Source: JANLYC01 sp963750495
GTDB taxonomy: Bacteria; Actinomycetota; Actinomycetes; Propionibacteriales; Nocardioidaceae
Direction: 5' to 3'
DNA length: 64,000 nt
Assembly: GCA_963750495.1 (NCBI GenBank)
Contig: CAVVQV010000008.1
Coordinates: 434,001-498,000 of the forward strand
Numbering within the stretch: the stretch's first letter is position 1; the number at the start of each line of letters is the position of its first letter. The translations under genes and the position numbers were made by a program. Positions 16,475 to 25,383 of this stretch are shown here, piece after piece. The notes under the pieces were generated by a model. The model saw only the letters and a list, made by a program, of their open reading frames with translations, was not told the origin of the DNA and did not search any database.

Positions 16475-18952
16475 TCAGCGGGGGAACTGGCGACGGCTGT
16501 TGAGCACCCGCCGGAGCTCGTCGGTGAGGTCGCTCATCGCTCGGCGTACGGCGCTGTCCAGTGACTCGTCCGCCAGCCGCGCCTCGGCCAGCCTCAGCGT
16601 CTCGTCGTCAACGGCGTACCGCGGGAAGCCCAGGGTGGCCGTGACCTGCACGATCCAGCCGGTCCGGATGGCCGCTGTCTTCGGGATGTCGGTGAAGTAC
16701 CGCTCGACGTACGGGGCGGTCAGCTCGACCTGGTCCGGGTGGAAGAAGTCGATGGTCAACGCGTCGAGATGAGCGTTGCTGAGCTCGGCGTCGGTCGTGA
16801 TCGCCTGCCAGACCGAGGCCTTGATCTCCGGGTCGGGCAGCACGGCGCGACACCGGAGAGCGTGTTCGACACCCTGGGACGACGGGTCCCGGTCCTGCTC
16901 CGCGGCGATCGTGTCCACCCCGACCGCGCCGAGGGCGCACAGCGTGTGGGTGATCCGCCAGCGGAACTCCTCGTCCGTGATGAGCCCGGGCGGCGTGTCG
17001 TCGCCGGCCAACCAGCCGGTGAGCAGGTCGACGTCACGCGTCGTGCGGATCAACGCACGAGACGCGATCAGCTGCCGGTTGCTGCCAGGTGCGGCCGTGT
17101 CCATCACCCGGGCGGCCAGGACGGCCAGTCGCTCGGTGTCGGTCCCGAAGAGGTAGCGCCCCAGGAACCCGGACGCGCCCCCACGGCCACCGGCGCCGAG
17201 CACACACTCGACGGTGAGGTCGTCCTCGTCGGGCAGCGCCTCCTCCATCGTGCGGAGGTAGAGGTCGGGGTCGATACGGCCGTCGAACAGGCCCTCGCGC
17301 AGCGATCCCCACACGACGGCTCGCGCGACCGGGTCGTCGAGCTTGGGCAACAGGCTGGGCAGGCGTGAGACCGAGGCCGCGTCGAGGTCGATCTTGGCCC
17401 AGGTCTCGTCTCCGGAGTCGGGGAGGAGCAGCCCGTCCGGATCGCGGTCCGCGAGCTCGACGGTGACCTGATCCGCCTCCAGCACCACGGGTACCGACGT
17501 GGCCCGGCCCTGGGAGTCGTACGACGTGAGCGTGAAGGCGTGCGGTCGCTCCACTGGCTCCGGGGAGCCGTTGTGGCGATGGATGATCACCTGGTCGGTG
17601 CCGTCGACGACCTCGACGCTGAGGGTGTCGACCCCCTTGGTGCGCAGCCAGGTCTCGGCCCAGGCACGGACGTCCTTGTCGGACGCCTGGTCCCAGGAGC
17701 CGAGCAGGTCGCCGAGACGGGCGTTGCCGAAGCGGTGCTTGGTCAGGTGGTCGACGACGCCGGCGATGAACGCTTCTTCGCCCAGGTAGGCGTTGAGCTG
17801 ACGGAGCACGGCTGCCCCTTTGCTGTAGGAGATGCCGTCGAAGTCCGAGAGCGCCTGCTTCGCATCGACCGCGCCGTTTCCCGCGATCGGATGGCTCGAC
17901 GAACGCTGGTCAGCGGCCAGCCCCCAGGCCTTGGTCTTGAGGGCGTACTCCGACCAGACGTCGTCGAACCTCGTCGCGTTGGCTGTGGTCCGGTAGCCCA
18001 TGTACTCAGCGAACGACTCGTTGAGCCACAGGTCATCCCACCAGGTCATCGTGACCAGGTCACCGAACCACTGGTGGGCCATCTCGTGAGCCACCACCAT
18101 GGCCCGGGTTGCGCGCAGTGAGTCCGTCGCCTGCGCCTTGAAGACGAACTGGTCGGTCCAGGTGACACAGCCCGGGTTCTCCATGGCCCCGGCGTTGAAC
18201 TCGGGGACGAACGCCTGGTGGTAGTCGCCGAACGGGTAGCGGATGCCGAACAGCCGGTGGTACTCGTCGAAACACTGGCTTGTGATCGTGAACAGCTCGT
18301 CGGCGTCCTTGTCGAGGTGGCGTGCCAGCGATTGTCGGCAGTGCAGGCCGAGGGTCATCCCGTCGTGCTCACGCGTCAGTGAGTAGTACGGCCCGGCGAC
18401 CAGCGTGACGAAGTAGGTCGACAACGGCAGCGTCTCGGCCAGGGTCCACCGGCCCGGCTCGGTCTGGGTCGCGACACCGTTGCCCAGCACGACCCAGTCG
18501 GTCGGAGCTGTGACCTGGAGGCGGTAGATGGCTTTGAGGTCGGGCTGGTCGAAGCACGCAAAGATCCGGGGCGCGGCGGGCAGGAAGGCCATGGCGTACA
18601 GGTAGGCCTGCTTGTCCTCGGGATCGACCGTGCGATGCATGCCTTCGCCGTCGCGGGAGTACGCCATGAGGGCGTCGACCACGAGCGTGTTGTCGACCGT
18701 CAGGTCGTCCAACTGCAGGCGCCCGTCCTCGACCAACCCGACATCGACCGCCCGGCCGTTGAGCGTGATCGAGGAGACCTCCGACGCCTGCAGGTCGAGG
18801 AACGTGGCGCTCCCGTCGCGGCTGTGGAACGAGATCTCGGTGTGCGACCCGAAGTTCTCGGGGCCCCGGGTCAGGTCCAGGTCGATGTCGTACGAGTCGA
18901 CCGTGATCGCGGCGGCTCGCTCGGTGGCTTCGGTATCGGTGAGACTGCGCAT
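16475..18952 (-). CDS. pepN: Aminopeptidase N (M1 family)
   Basis: 825-residue zinc aminopeptidase that removes N-terminal residues from peptides in the cytoplasm. It has the exopeptidase motif GAMENPGCVTW and the zinc site H289-E-x-x-H293 with the downstream glutamate in LNESFAEYMG. The C-terminal ERAP1-like helical domain is complete, and the length fits the actinobacterial type. TAAAGT lies six bases before the ATG, consistent with leaderless transcription from its own promoter, although an MFS gene ends only nine bases upstream. Confidence 0.97.
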   Translation of the reverse strand: MRSLTDTEATERAAAITVDSYDIDLDLTRGPENFGSHTEISFHSRDGSATFLDLQASEVSSITLNGRAVDVGLVEDGRLQLDDLTVDNTLVVDALMAYSRDGEGMHRTVDPEDKQAYLYAMAFLPAAPRIFACFDQPDLKAIYRLQVTAPTDWVVLGNGVATQTEPGRWTLAETLPLSTYFVTLVAGPYYSLTREHDGMTLGLHCRQSLARHLDKDADELFTITSQCFDEYHRLFGIRYPFGDYHQAFVPEFNAGAMENPGCVTWTDQFVFKAQATDSLRATRAMVVAHEMAHQWFGDLVTMTWWDDLWLNESFAEYMGYRTTANATRFDDVWSEYALKTKAWGLAADQRSSSHPIAGNGAVDAKQALSDFDGISYSKGAAVLRQLNAYLGEEAFIAGVVDHLTKHRFGNARLGDLLGSWDQASDKDVRAWAETWLRTKGVDTLSVEVVDGTDQVIIHRHNGSPEPVERPHAFTLTSYDSQGRATSVPVVLEADQVTVELADRDPDGLLLPDSGDETWAKIDLDAASVSRLPSLLPKLDDPVARAVVWGSLREGLFDGRIDPDLYLRTMEEALPDEDDLTVECVLGAGGRGGASGFLGRYLFGTDTERLAVLAARVMDTAAPGSNRQLIASRALIRTTRDVDLLTGWLAGDDTPPGLITDEEFRWRITHTLCALGAVGVDTIAAEQDRDPSSQGVEHALRCRAVLPDPEIKASVWQAITTDAELSNAHLDALTIDFFHPDQVELTAPYVERYFTDIPKTAAIRTGWIVQVTATLGFPRYAVDDETLRLAEARLADESLDSAVRRAMSDLTDELRRVLNSRRQFPR

Positions 18953-18961
18953 TCCGACACT

Positions 18962-20176
18962 TTAGGGGGACAGCACGGGCAGGTGCCCGACCACGGTCGC
19001 GAGAAGCGCACACAACCCAGCGAGGACGATCCACGTGACCGCGATGCCGGCGAGGCTCAACAGCCCCGCGCCGACGGCGGGGGAGAGGACTGCTGCGGCT
19101 CCCCAACTCGTCCCGAAGACGGCCAGGTAGCGGGCCCGTCGGCCGGCGGGTGCGACGGCGGCGACGGCTGTCATGAGATGTCCGATCACGAGCAGGTCGC
19201 CCAGGGTGACGACCACGGTCGCCAGCGCGAACGTCCACAGGGTCGACGCCACGGCATAGCCGGCCAGGCCCGCTGCCATCAACAGGTAGCCAGCCCTGAG
19301 CAAGGTCGCCCGACTCAGCCGACGGATGCGATCCAGGCGCAGCAACGGCTGGCCGGCCACGAACGTGAGCGCTGCGGCCGTGAGCAGCACGGCGAAAGCC
19401 GACGCCGGCAAGCCTCGTCCGGCCAGGCTCAACGGCAACGTGAACGTCGATTGGAGGTACACGACCGCGAAGCCGGTCTGCATCAACAGCAGAGAGAGGA
19501 GCCGTGCATCCCGCCAGGGTGACCGCCCGGCCGCCGCGGTGGCCACCTTCTCCTGCTCCTGGGGGTTCGGCGGGCGTCCGCGCGGCAACGTCGCGGCCAG
19601 CAGGGCCGCGCAGACCAGGCAGCTCACCGCATCGGCGACGAACAACCACCGCAGGTCGACCCTGGTCAGCCAGGTCGCCAGGCCCCCGCCGGCCACACCG
19701 GCGACCGCCAGTCCCGTCGCCAGCAACCCATGTGCCGCCGGCTGGTCCTCGAGGGGTACACAGTCGGCAACCAGTGCCTGGCTCGGAGGTTCGTAGATCT
19801 CGAAGCAGAGCCCGAGAGCCACCACGGCGGCGATCGTCCCGGCGCGGGACCCGGCCAGCGCCAGGCCGAGCTGGGAGGCCGCGCACCCGGCGAGTCCGAC
19901 CACGATCGTCGTACGACGACCCCACCGGTCTGCCAGTCGACCACCCAGCAGCCGTGACGGGATCGTGGCGAGCCCGAACACGGTCATCAAGAGCCCGACC
20001 GAGGCCGTGGACCAATGCCGGTCCTGTGCCAGGAGCAGAGCCAGGAACGGCAGGCTGAACGCAGCCATCCGGTTGACGGTCCGGGCCGCCACCAGCCACC
20101 AGACGACGCGGGGAAGCGGGGAGCGCTCCCCGGTCGCGGGCCGTTCGTCACTGGTCAACGTGTTATTGTCAGTCAT
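18962..20176 (-). CDS. MFS transporter, probable drug exporter
   Basis: 404-residue major facilitator with about twelve hydrophobic helices. The loop 2-3 signature is present as GGRLADRWGRR. It belongs to the drug:H+ antiporter-like group, but the substrate is unknown. Translation may begin at the ATG at 20176 or at the GTG directly before it (20179). On the minus strand TTGACC (20214-20209), an 18-bp spacer and TAGGCT (20190-20185) form a good promoter ending eight bases before the ATG, so the mRNA is probably leaderless. It is divergent from a zinc-finger protein gene that probably regulates it through the repeated 12-mer at 20147 and 20203. Confidence 0.88.
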   Translation of the reverse strand: MTDNNTLTSDERPATGERSPLPRVVWWLVAARTVNRMAAFSLPFLALLLAQDRHWSTASVGLLMTVFGLATIPSRLLGGRLADRWGRRTTIVVGLAGCAASQLGLALAGSRAGTIAAVVALGLCFEIYEPPSQALVADCVPLEDQPAAHGLLATGLAVAGVAGGGLATWLTRVDLRWLFVADAVSCLVCAALLAATLPRGRPPNPQEQEKVATAAAGRSPWRDARLLSLLLMQTGFAVVYLQSTFTLPLSLAGRGLPASAFAVLLTAAALTFVAGQPLLRLDRIRRLSRATLLRAGYLLMAAGLAGYAVASTLWTFALATVVVTLGDLLVIGHLMTAVAAVAPAGRRARYLAVFGTSWGAAAVLSPAVGAGLLSLAGIAVTWIVLAGLCALLATVVGHLPVLSP

Positions 20177-20214
20177 CACGGAACAGCCTACGCAGGATCG
20201 GAGTCACTGGTCAA
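20147..20214. promoter_or_regulatory. Divergent promoter region with 12-bp direct repeat (candidate operator)
   Basis: GTCACTGGTCAA occurs twice, at 20147-20158 inside the first codons of the MFS gene and at 20203-20214 immediately before the ATG of the divergent regulator, 56 bases apart. The second copy overlaps the MFS -35 element (TTGACC on the minus strand). In the other direction, TTGTCA (20166-20171), 17 bases, then TACGCA could drive the regulator gene. A protein bound at both copies would block both promoters. Confidence 0.55.
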
Positions 20215-20793
20215 ATGTCCTTCGACAGTCACCTTGGCAACGTGCTGGACGTGGCGACGCGGCTGGTGAACGCGGTGGTAGCGGGCGAGGAGCACGGTCG
20301 TCCCTTCCCTGCGCCGACTACGACCGGGTTGCGCCAGGCGGTTGCGGACACCCTTGGGGGAGCTGGCCGGTCGCGACCTCGGCTCACGCAAGCGGACGCC
20401 GTGCTGCTCGCGGGCACGGCAGCGCAGGTGCACGCGGTGTTCGGGATGGTGCAGGCGGGCCAGCAGCGCGAGGCCGCGTGGGCCGTCAACGAGCTGCTCG
20501 CACGCTTCGGCACGCGGCCACAGCTGGATCCGGATGACGACGGTGGGTTCCAGCTGCACTTCCACGGGTTCGATGACAGCCTGGCCATCGGTTGGAGCGC
20601 CGGTCTGGCTGCGGGCCTGGCTGTGGTGATCGGGAGCGACCTGGCCGGGCGGCTTGGTGTCTGCGCGGCCCCCTCATGCGACCGGGTGTACGTCGACACG
20701 TCCAGGAACAACCAGAAGCGCTTCTGCAGCACCTCGTGCCAGAACCGGGTCAAGGCCGCGAGCTTCCGACACCGTCGCGGCCCGGTCTCCTGA
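20215..20793 (+). CDS. CGNR-type zinc-finger (ABATE-like) probable transcriptional regulator
   Basis: 192-residue protein. The C-terminus carries a zinc finger of the CGNR type: CAAPSCDRVYVDTSRNN then KRFCSTSCQNRVKAASFRHR, with CQNR replacing the usual CGNR. The N-terminal part resembles the stress-sensor half of ABATE/CGNR proteins, with the LDVATRLVNAV start. Such proteins commonly sit beside and control transporters, and here the gene is divergent from an MFS exporter with shared repeated operator-like sites. The ATG at 20215 directly abuts the repeat GTCACTGGTCAA. The ligand is unknown. Confidence 0.82.
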   Translation: MSFDSHLGNVLDVATRLVNAVVAGEEHGRPFPAPTTTGLRQAVADTLGGAGRSRPRLTQADAVLLAGTAAQVHAVFGMVQAGQQREAAWAVNELLARFGTRPQLDPDDDGGFQLHFHGFDDSLAIGWSAGLAAGLAVVIGSDLAGRLGVCAAPSCDRVYVDTSRNNQKRFCSTSCQNRVKAASFRHRRGPVS

Positions 20794-20847
20794 CCGCCCG
20801 TGCGAAGATCACGCTGTGGATGCGCACGAGTTAGCAGCAGGACGAAC

Positions 20848-20885
20848 ATCCCATCCTGATCTGAGAATCCCATCCTGAGCTGAGA
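20848..20885. repeat. Two tandem 19-bp repeats before the M55 peptidase gene
   Basis: The 19-mer ATCCCATCCTGATCTGAGA (20848-20866) is followed at once by a copy differing only by T to G at the thirteenth base (20867-20885). The pair lies 35 bases before the peptidase start, a position suited to an operator, though no palindrome is obvious. Confidence 0.7.
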
Positions 20886-20919
20886 CAAGAAGGCTGTGGT
20901 GTCACGTGGTGAGGCGGCT

Positions 20920-21768
20920 GTGAAGGTGTTCGTGTCCTGCGACATGGAAGGCGTCGCTGGCATCGTCGACTGGGCGCAGTGCAGGCCGGACGGAGGAGCG
21001 GCGTACGAACGCGGCTGCGAGCTCATGCTGGCCGAGGTGAACGCCGCCATCGAAGGGGCTCGCTCGGGTGGTGCCTCCGAGGTGGTCGTCAACGACTCCC
21101 ACGGTGCAATGGCGAACCTCGACCCCGCTGGTCTCAAGCCGCCCACCAGCTATCTGAGTGGTCGGCACAAGCCCGGCTACATGATGCAGGGGCTCGACCG
21201 CTCGTTCGACGCGGTGTTCTTCGTGGGTTACCACGGCTCGATCTCCGGGGAGCCGGCCGTCCTTTCTCATACCTACAACCCCGAGGTCATCAGCGGCGTG
21301 CGTCTCGGCGGGGAGTACGTGGGGGAGAGCGGCATCAACGCGTTGGTCGCTCATGCGCACGACGTGCCGATCGCGCTCATCACCGGCGACGACGTGACGA
21401 TCAAGGAAGCCGGCTGGTTCGCGCCCGACCACGTCGGTGTCGTCGTGAAGGAGTCACTCACGCGTTTCGCGGCGCACCATGTTCATCCGTTCACCGCACG
21501 GCTCCGGATCCTGCAGGGCGCCACCGACGCCATGCAGGAGGTGAAGCGCGGGCGGGTGAGTCCACCGACGCTTCCCGACGACCTGACGCTGGAGGTCGAG
21601 CTGCAAACCGCTGACATGGCGGCCGTCGCCAGCTGGGTCAAGGGCGTCGAGCGGTCAGGGACTCGGACCGTCCGTGTCACCGGAGCCGGGAATGATCCTG
21701 ACGGGTTGGCGGTGTACGACGCGTTCGTCGCGATGACGTACATCACCCGCCAAGCCGGCGGTCGTTGA
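20920..21768 (+). CDS. M55 family D-aminopeptidase (DppA-like)
   Basis: 282-residue zinc peptidase of the DppA family, which cleaves D-amino-acid-containing peptides such as D-Ala-D-Ala and may recycle cell-wall peptides. It starts VKVFVSCDMEGVAGI, the family metal-binding N-terminus, and contains NDSHGAM, GYHG and SHTYNP. I start at the GTG at 20920 because this fits the family N-terminus and GTGAGG precedes it by five bases; the frame also allows a GTG at 20896. No dipeptide transporter genes are next to it. Two 19-bp repeats lie just upstream. Confidence 0.9.
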   Translation: MKVFVSCDMEGVAGIVDWAQCRPDGGAAYERGCELMLAEVNAAIEGARSGGASEVVVNDSHGAMANLDPAGLKPPTSYLSGRHKPGYMMQGLDRSFDAVFFVGYHGSISGEPAVLSHTYNPEVISGVRLGGEYVGESGINALVAHAHDVPIALITGDDVTIKEAGWFAPDHVGVVVKESLTRFAAHHVHPFTARLRILQGATDAMQEVKRGRVSPPTLPDDLTLEVELQTADMAAVASWVKGVERSGTRTVRVTGAGNDPDGLAVYDAFVAMTYITRQAGGR

Positions 21769-21773
21769 CCGCT

Positions 21774-22166
21774 TCAGGCGCTCCGCTCCTCAGCGCCTGC
21801 GACGAGTGAGTTGTCGAGCGTGTAGACGCCGGCTCCGAGGAGGGCGGCGGTGACCAGGCGGGGGAACGGGAGCACTCGCGCCACCTTGGCCACCATCAGG
21901 TTCGCGAGCACCCACGATGCCGTGGCGGTTGCGGCAGCGATCAGCTGCTCCTGGTCCGACGGGGTCGATCCGGGGTCGGCGGTCATCGAGAAGACCTCGA
22001 TTCCCCGCGGATCGATCTCGCGGGCCGCGAGATCGGCACCGCCCGCCAGGACGGCCGTCCGGATCAGCCCGGAAGGCTTGCCGGCAAGGATCGTCGCGGC
22101 AGTGCCGGCGGCGCGTACGAGCGAACTGAGACGGAGTCCGTAGGGACCTGATGAGCTGGTGGCCAT
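21774..22166 (-). CDS. Conserved-looking hypothetical protein
   Basis: 130-residue protein that I do not recognise. The first 60 residues are Ala/Leu/Gly-rich (SLVRAAGTAATILAGKPSGL). The second half has two moderately hydrophobic stretches, around IAAATATASWVLANLMVAKVA and LVTAALLGAGVYTLDN, that could be membrane-associated. Codon use is normal for the window, with strong GC3 bias, which supports it being real. It is convergent with the M55 gene (five bases apart) and divergent from the ABC ATPase gene. No function is proposed. Confidence 0.6.
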   Translation of the reverse strand: MATSSSGPYGLRLSSLVRAAGTAATILAGKPSGLIRTAVLAGGADLAAREIDPRGIEVFSMTADPGSTPSDQEQLIAAATATASWVLANLMVAKVARVLPFPRLVTAALLGAGVYTLDNSLVAGAEERSA

Positions 22167-22232
22167 GCTTCACGCTACCCCGCGGGAAAACGGATTTGGG
22201 GGAGTGTCGGGGCGCCAACCTGAAGTGAGCGC

Positions 22233-23267
22233 ATGAACTCTGACACCGCGGTCGAGGCGGTCGACCTCGTCAAGCGCTTCGGGCCGACGGTGGCCGTCGA
22301 CGGGGTGAGCTTCGCCATCCCCGAGGGCAGCGTGCTCAGCCTGCTCGGGCCCAACGGCGCCGGCAAGACCACCACCGTGCGCATGTTGACGACGCTGAGC
22401 GTGCCGACCAGCGGCACCGGCAGCGTTGCGGGACACGACATCATCGCGGCGCCGGACGCCGTCCGTCGGAACCTGGGGCTCACGGGCCAGACCGCCACCG
22501 TCGACGAGCTGCTCACCGGGCGCGAGAACATCCGGCTGATCGGACGTCTCTTCGGCATCCCGAGGCGGCGCATCGGCGGGCTCGCCGACGAGCTGCTCGA
22601 GCGCTTCTCGCTGATCGACGCTGCGGACCGCATCGCCAAGACGTACTCCGGGGGCATGCGCCGTCGGCTCGACCTGGCAGTCAGCCTGGTTGCGTCGCCT
22701 CCGGTGCTCTTCCTCGACGAGCCGACGACGGGGCTCGACCCGCGCAGCCGCGTCGAGCTCTGGGAGGTGCTACGCAGCCTCGTCCGCGGTGGCACGACGT
22801 TGTTGCTGACGACGCAGTACCTCGAGGAGGCCGACACGCTGGCCGACCAGATCGTCGTCATCGACCACGGACGCGTCATCGCCGCGGGTACTCCGACGGC
22901 GCTCAAGGACGAAGCCGGCCGTGCCAGCGTGGTGATCACGTTGACCCACCGCAGCGACGTGGCGACGGCGGCCGGCCTGGTGCGGCAGTGCGTGTCGGAG
23001 GTCCATGTCGAGGAGTCTCAGCGACGCATCGTCGCGCCGGCCGGCGGTCTGGCCGACGTCACGCGGATCGCCGAGCTGTTACGGGAGCAGTCCATCGAGG
23101 TCGACGACCTCGGACTCAAGCGGCCGAGCCTCGACGACGTGTTCCTGCACCTCACCGGCCATCGGGCCGAAGAGGATCCCACTGCCTCCGAGGACAGCGG
23201 AAGTCTCGACGACGACGGCGGCCCTGGCACCACAGCCGCGAGGCGCGCGGAGGGGGCTAGCGACTGA
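22233..23267 (+). CDS. DrrA-type ABC transporter ATP-binding protein without adjacent permease
   Basis: 344-residue ABC ATPase of the daunorubicin-resistance (DrrA) subfamily. Seen: Walker A GPNGAGKT at residues 39-46, signature YSGGMRRRLDLA, Walker B VLFLDEPTTGLDP and the DrrA-type C-terminal region (LKRPSLDDVFLHLTGH). An acidic tail of about 30 residues follows the family end. DrrA proteins normally pair with a DrrB permease encoded immediately downstream. Here the next gene is a convergent P450 only 42 bases away, so the partner is elsewhere or lost. Confidence 0.92.
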   Translation: MNSDTAVEAVDLVKRFGPTVAVDGVSFAIPEGSVLSLLGPNGAGKTTTVRMLTTLSVPTSGTGSVAGHDIIAAPDAVRRNLGLTGQTATVDELLTGRENIRLIGRLFGIPRRRIGGLADELLERFSLIDAADRIAKTYSGGMRRRLDLAVSLVASPPVLFLDEPTTGLDPRSRVELWEVLRSLVRGGTTLLLTTQYLEEADTLADQIVVIDHGRVIAAGTPTALKDEAGRASVVITLTHRSDVATAAGLVRQCVSEVHVEESQRRIVAPAGGLADVTRIAELLREQSIEVDDLGLKRPSLDDVFLHLTGHRAEEDPTASEDSGSLDDDGGPGTTAARRAEGASD

Positions 23268-23309
23268 CCCCCGTCGGGCGGACTCGGTCAGTGAAGTCGA
23301 TGCCTGAGG

Positions 23310-24605
23310 TCACCCGAGGTAGACCGGGAGAGCGTCGACTCCGTAGACGATCGACAGGTCGCGGAACTGCAGTTCTTCGGGCCGGGCCGCCAGCGACATG
23401 TCGGGAAACCGGCGTACGAGCGCAGGAATCGCAGACCGCAGCTCCATCCGGCCGAGCTCCGCGCCCACGCAGCGATGCATGCCGTATCCGAACGCCAGGT
23501 GCGACGCAGCGGCTCGGTCGACGTCGAAGCCATCGGGGTCGCCGCCGGCGAAGACCGGGTCGCGGTTGGCCCCGCTCAACGAGCAGATGACGACGTCACC
23601 GGCCCTCAGATAGCGCCCGAACAGCTCCATGTCGTGGCGCACGAACCGTGGAAAGGCGATCTGCACGACCGACAGGTAACGCAGCAGCTCGTCGACCACC
23701 CGCTGTGACTCGACGGAGTCCGGGTCGTCGTCGCGCAGCCGCCGGGCGGCGTCGGGGGACTGCAGCAGGGTCAGGGCACCCAGCGCGATCATGCTCGCGG
23801 ACGTCTCGTAACCACCGGTGAAGACACCGTCGGCCAGACCTCCGAGCTCGTCGTCGGTGATGTCGTCGCCATGCTCGGCGATGAGTGCACCGATCAGACC
23901 GTCGCGAGGCTCGGACCGTTGCTTCTTCGCGGTCTCGATGAGGAAGTCGCGCGACTGCGACATGGCCCCGAAGACGCCGAGACCGCCCTGCCGTACGTCG
24001 AAGCGCGCATGTCCGAGCCGCCGGAAGTAGTCCCGGTCCTCGGGGGCGACACCCAGCAGCTCGCAGATGACGACGAACGGGATAGGGAAGGCGAACTCGG
24101 CCACCAGATCGACAGGGCTGGCCGGATCCGACCGCGTCTGCTCGGCCATGGCGTCGAGCCGTTCGGCAACGATCGCGTCGATGCGTGGTTGGAGTCGGGC
24201 CAGCCGCCGGCGCGTGAACTCCGGCGTCAGCAGCCGCCTGAGCCGCGTGTGGTCGGGCGGATCGGTGAAGCCGAGGCCGCCGATGGCCGCAGCGCCCGAC
24301 GCCTCCTGCTTGCCGACGTACTTGCGGATGTCTGTGCTGAAGTTCGTGGAGTCGGCCAGCACGATGCGCGTCTCGGCGATGCCTGACACCATCCAGACCC
24401 GCAGTCCGAAGACGGAGGCCAGCTTGTAGATCGGGCCGGTGGCCCGAGCGTCAGCCAGCTGGGCCACGGGGTCGAGCTGCTGCCGCTGCAGCGGGAACTG
24501 GAGAGGAGCAGGGACCGCGGTCAGAGTCGAGAGGTCGACAGAACGCAGCGCACGTCTCGAGAGCAGGCTCCCGGTCCGACGCACCACCGCGGACAGTCTG
24601 AACAC
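23310..24605 (-). CDS. Cytochrome P450
   Basis: 431-residue soluble bacterial P450. The heme-binding loop is FGYGMHRCVG with C379 as axial thiolate. The I-helix oxygen-activating motif is GGYETS, and the K-helix ExxR is in ELLRYL. GTG at 24605 is preceded by GGGAGA. No ferredoxin or ferredoxin reductase gene is nearby, so electrons must come from unlinked partners. The substrate cannot be inferred; no biosynthetic genes surround it. Confidence 0.95.
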   Translation of the reverse strand: MFRLSAVVRRTGSLLSRRALRSVDLSTLTAVPAPLQFPLQRQQLDPVAQLADARATGPIYKLASVFGLRVWMVSGIAETRIVLADSTNFSTDIRKYVGKQEASGAAAIGGLGFTDPPDHTRLRRLLTPEFTRRRLARLQPRIDAIVAERLDAMAEQTRSDPASPVDLVAEFAFPIPFVVICELLGVAPEDRDYFRRLGHARFDVRQGGLGVFGAMSQSRDFLIETAKKQRSEPRDGLIGALIAEHGDDITDDELGGLADGVFTGGYETSASMIALGALTLLQSPDAARRLRDDDPDSVESQRVVDELLRYLSVVQIAFPRFVRHDMELFGRYLRAGDVVICSLSGANRDPVFAGGDPDGFDVDRAAASHLAFGYGMHRCVGAELGRMELRSAIPALVRRFPDMSLAARPEELQFRDLSIVYGVDALPVYLG

Positions 24606-24866
24606 CAGATCTCCCTCGTCATTCTCCGCAAGCCCGGGGCGGGTCGTGCTCGGGCGGGTCCATCATGCCGTGCCACTCTGTCACGCGGCCATCGGAATTC
24701 TCTCTGACCCCACCCGGAGTGTCGCCACAGTGTCCGCCTGGCTCGCACCTCCGGAGACCGGGGGAGTCTGCCCGTTATGTCGCGTTTCCGGGCACGCCCG
24801 GCTTCGGGCGGGCCTGCCAGGTGGAGCCGTGACCGAGCGCGCCAGGTGACGCGATAGCGTACCGCC

Positions 24867-25379
24867 GTGACCGAACCCCAAGCCGCCGACGCGTTCGACG
24901 ACCTGCTCAGCGCGAACCGAACGTTCGCGCAGACGTTCGAGCTAGCGGATTTCGATGGCGTCGCGCATGCAGGTGTGGCGATGGTGACGTGCATGGACTC
25001 CAGGATCGACCCGTTACGCATGATCGGTCTTCAGCCGGGAGATGCCAAGATCTTGCGCAACCCCGGCGGCCGCGTGACCGATCAGGCCCTCGTGGCGCTC
25101 GTGGTCGGAGTCAACCTGCTCAGCGTCCGGCGCATCATGATCGTGCAGCACACGCGCTGTGCCATGGCCTCCTCCACTGAGCAGGACATGCTGCGCAGGC
25201 TGGGGGAGGCCAGCGGAGAGGACGCTTCCTGGATGACGGTCGGGGTGATCACCGACCAGCGGGCGACGTTGCGCGAGGACGTCATTCGGGTGCGCTCGCA
25301 CCCGTTGATCGGCGGCTCCGTCCTGGTCGGCGGGTTCCTGTACGACGTCGACACGGGCCTGCTCGGACAGGTCGCCTGA
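24867..25379 (+). CDS. Beta-carbonic anhydrase (small type)
   Basis: 170-residue beta-class carbonic anhydrase, interconverting CO2 and bicarbonate. Zinc ligands and the catalytic dyad are present: C42-x-D44-S-R46 and H95-T-R-C98. It resembles the short Rv1284-like actinobacterial type. TAGCGT at 24855-24860 ends six bases before the GTG start, so the mRNA is probably leaderless. The 261-base gap before it, back to the P450 gene, contains only a small GC hairpin (CGCCCG/CGGGCG near 24795-24810). Confidence 0.92.
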   Translation: MTEPQAADAFDDLLSANRTFAQTFELADFDGVAHAGVAMVTCMDSRIDPLRMIGLQPGDAKILRNPGGRVTDQALVALVVGVNLLSVRRIMIVQHTRCAMASSTEQDMLRRLGEASGEDASWMTVGVITDQRATLREDVIRVRSHPLIGGSVLVGGFLYDVDTGLLGQVA

Positions 25380-25383
25380 ACCG

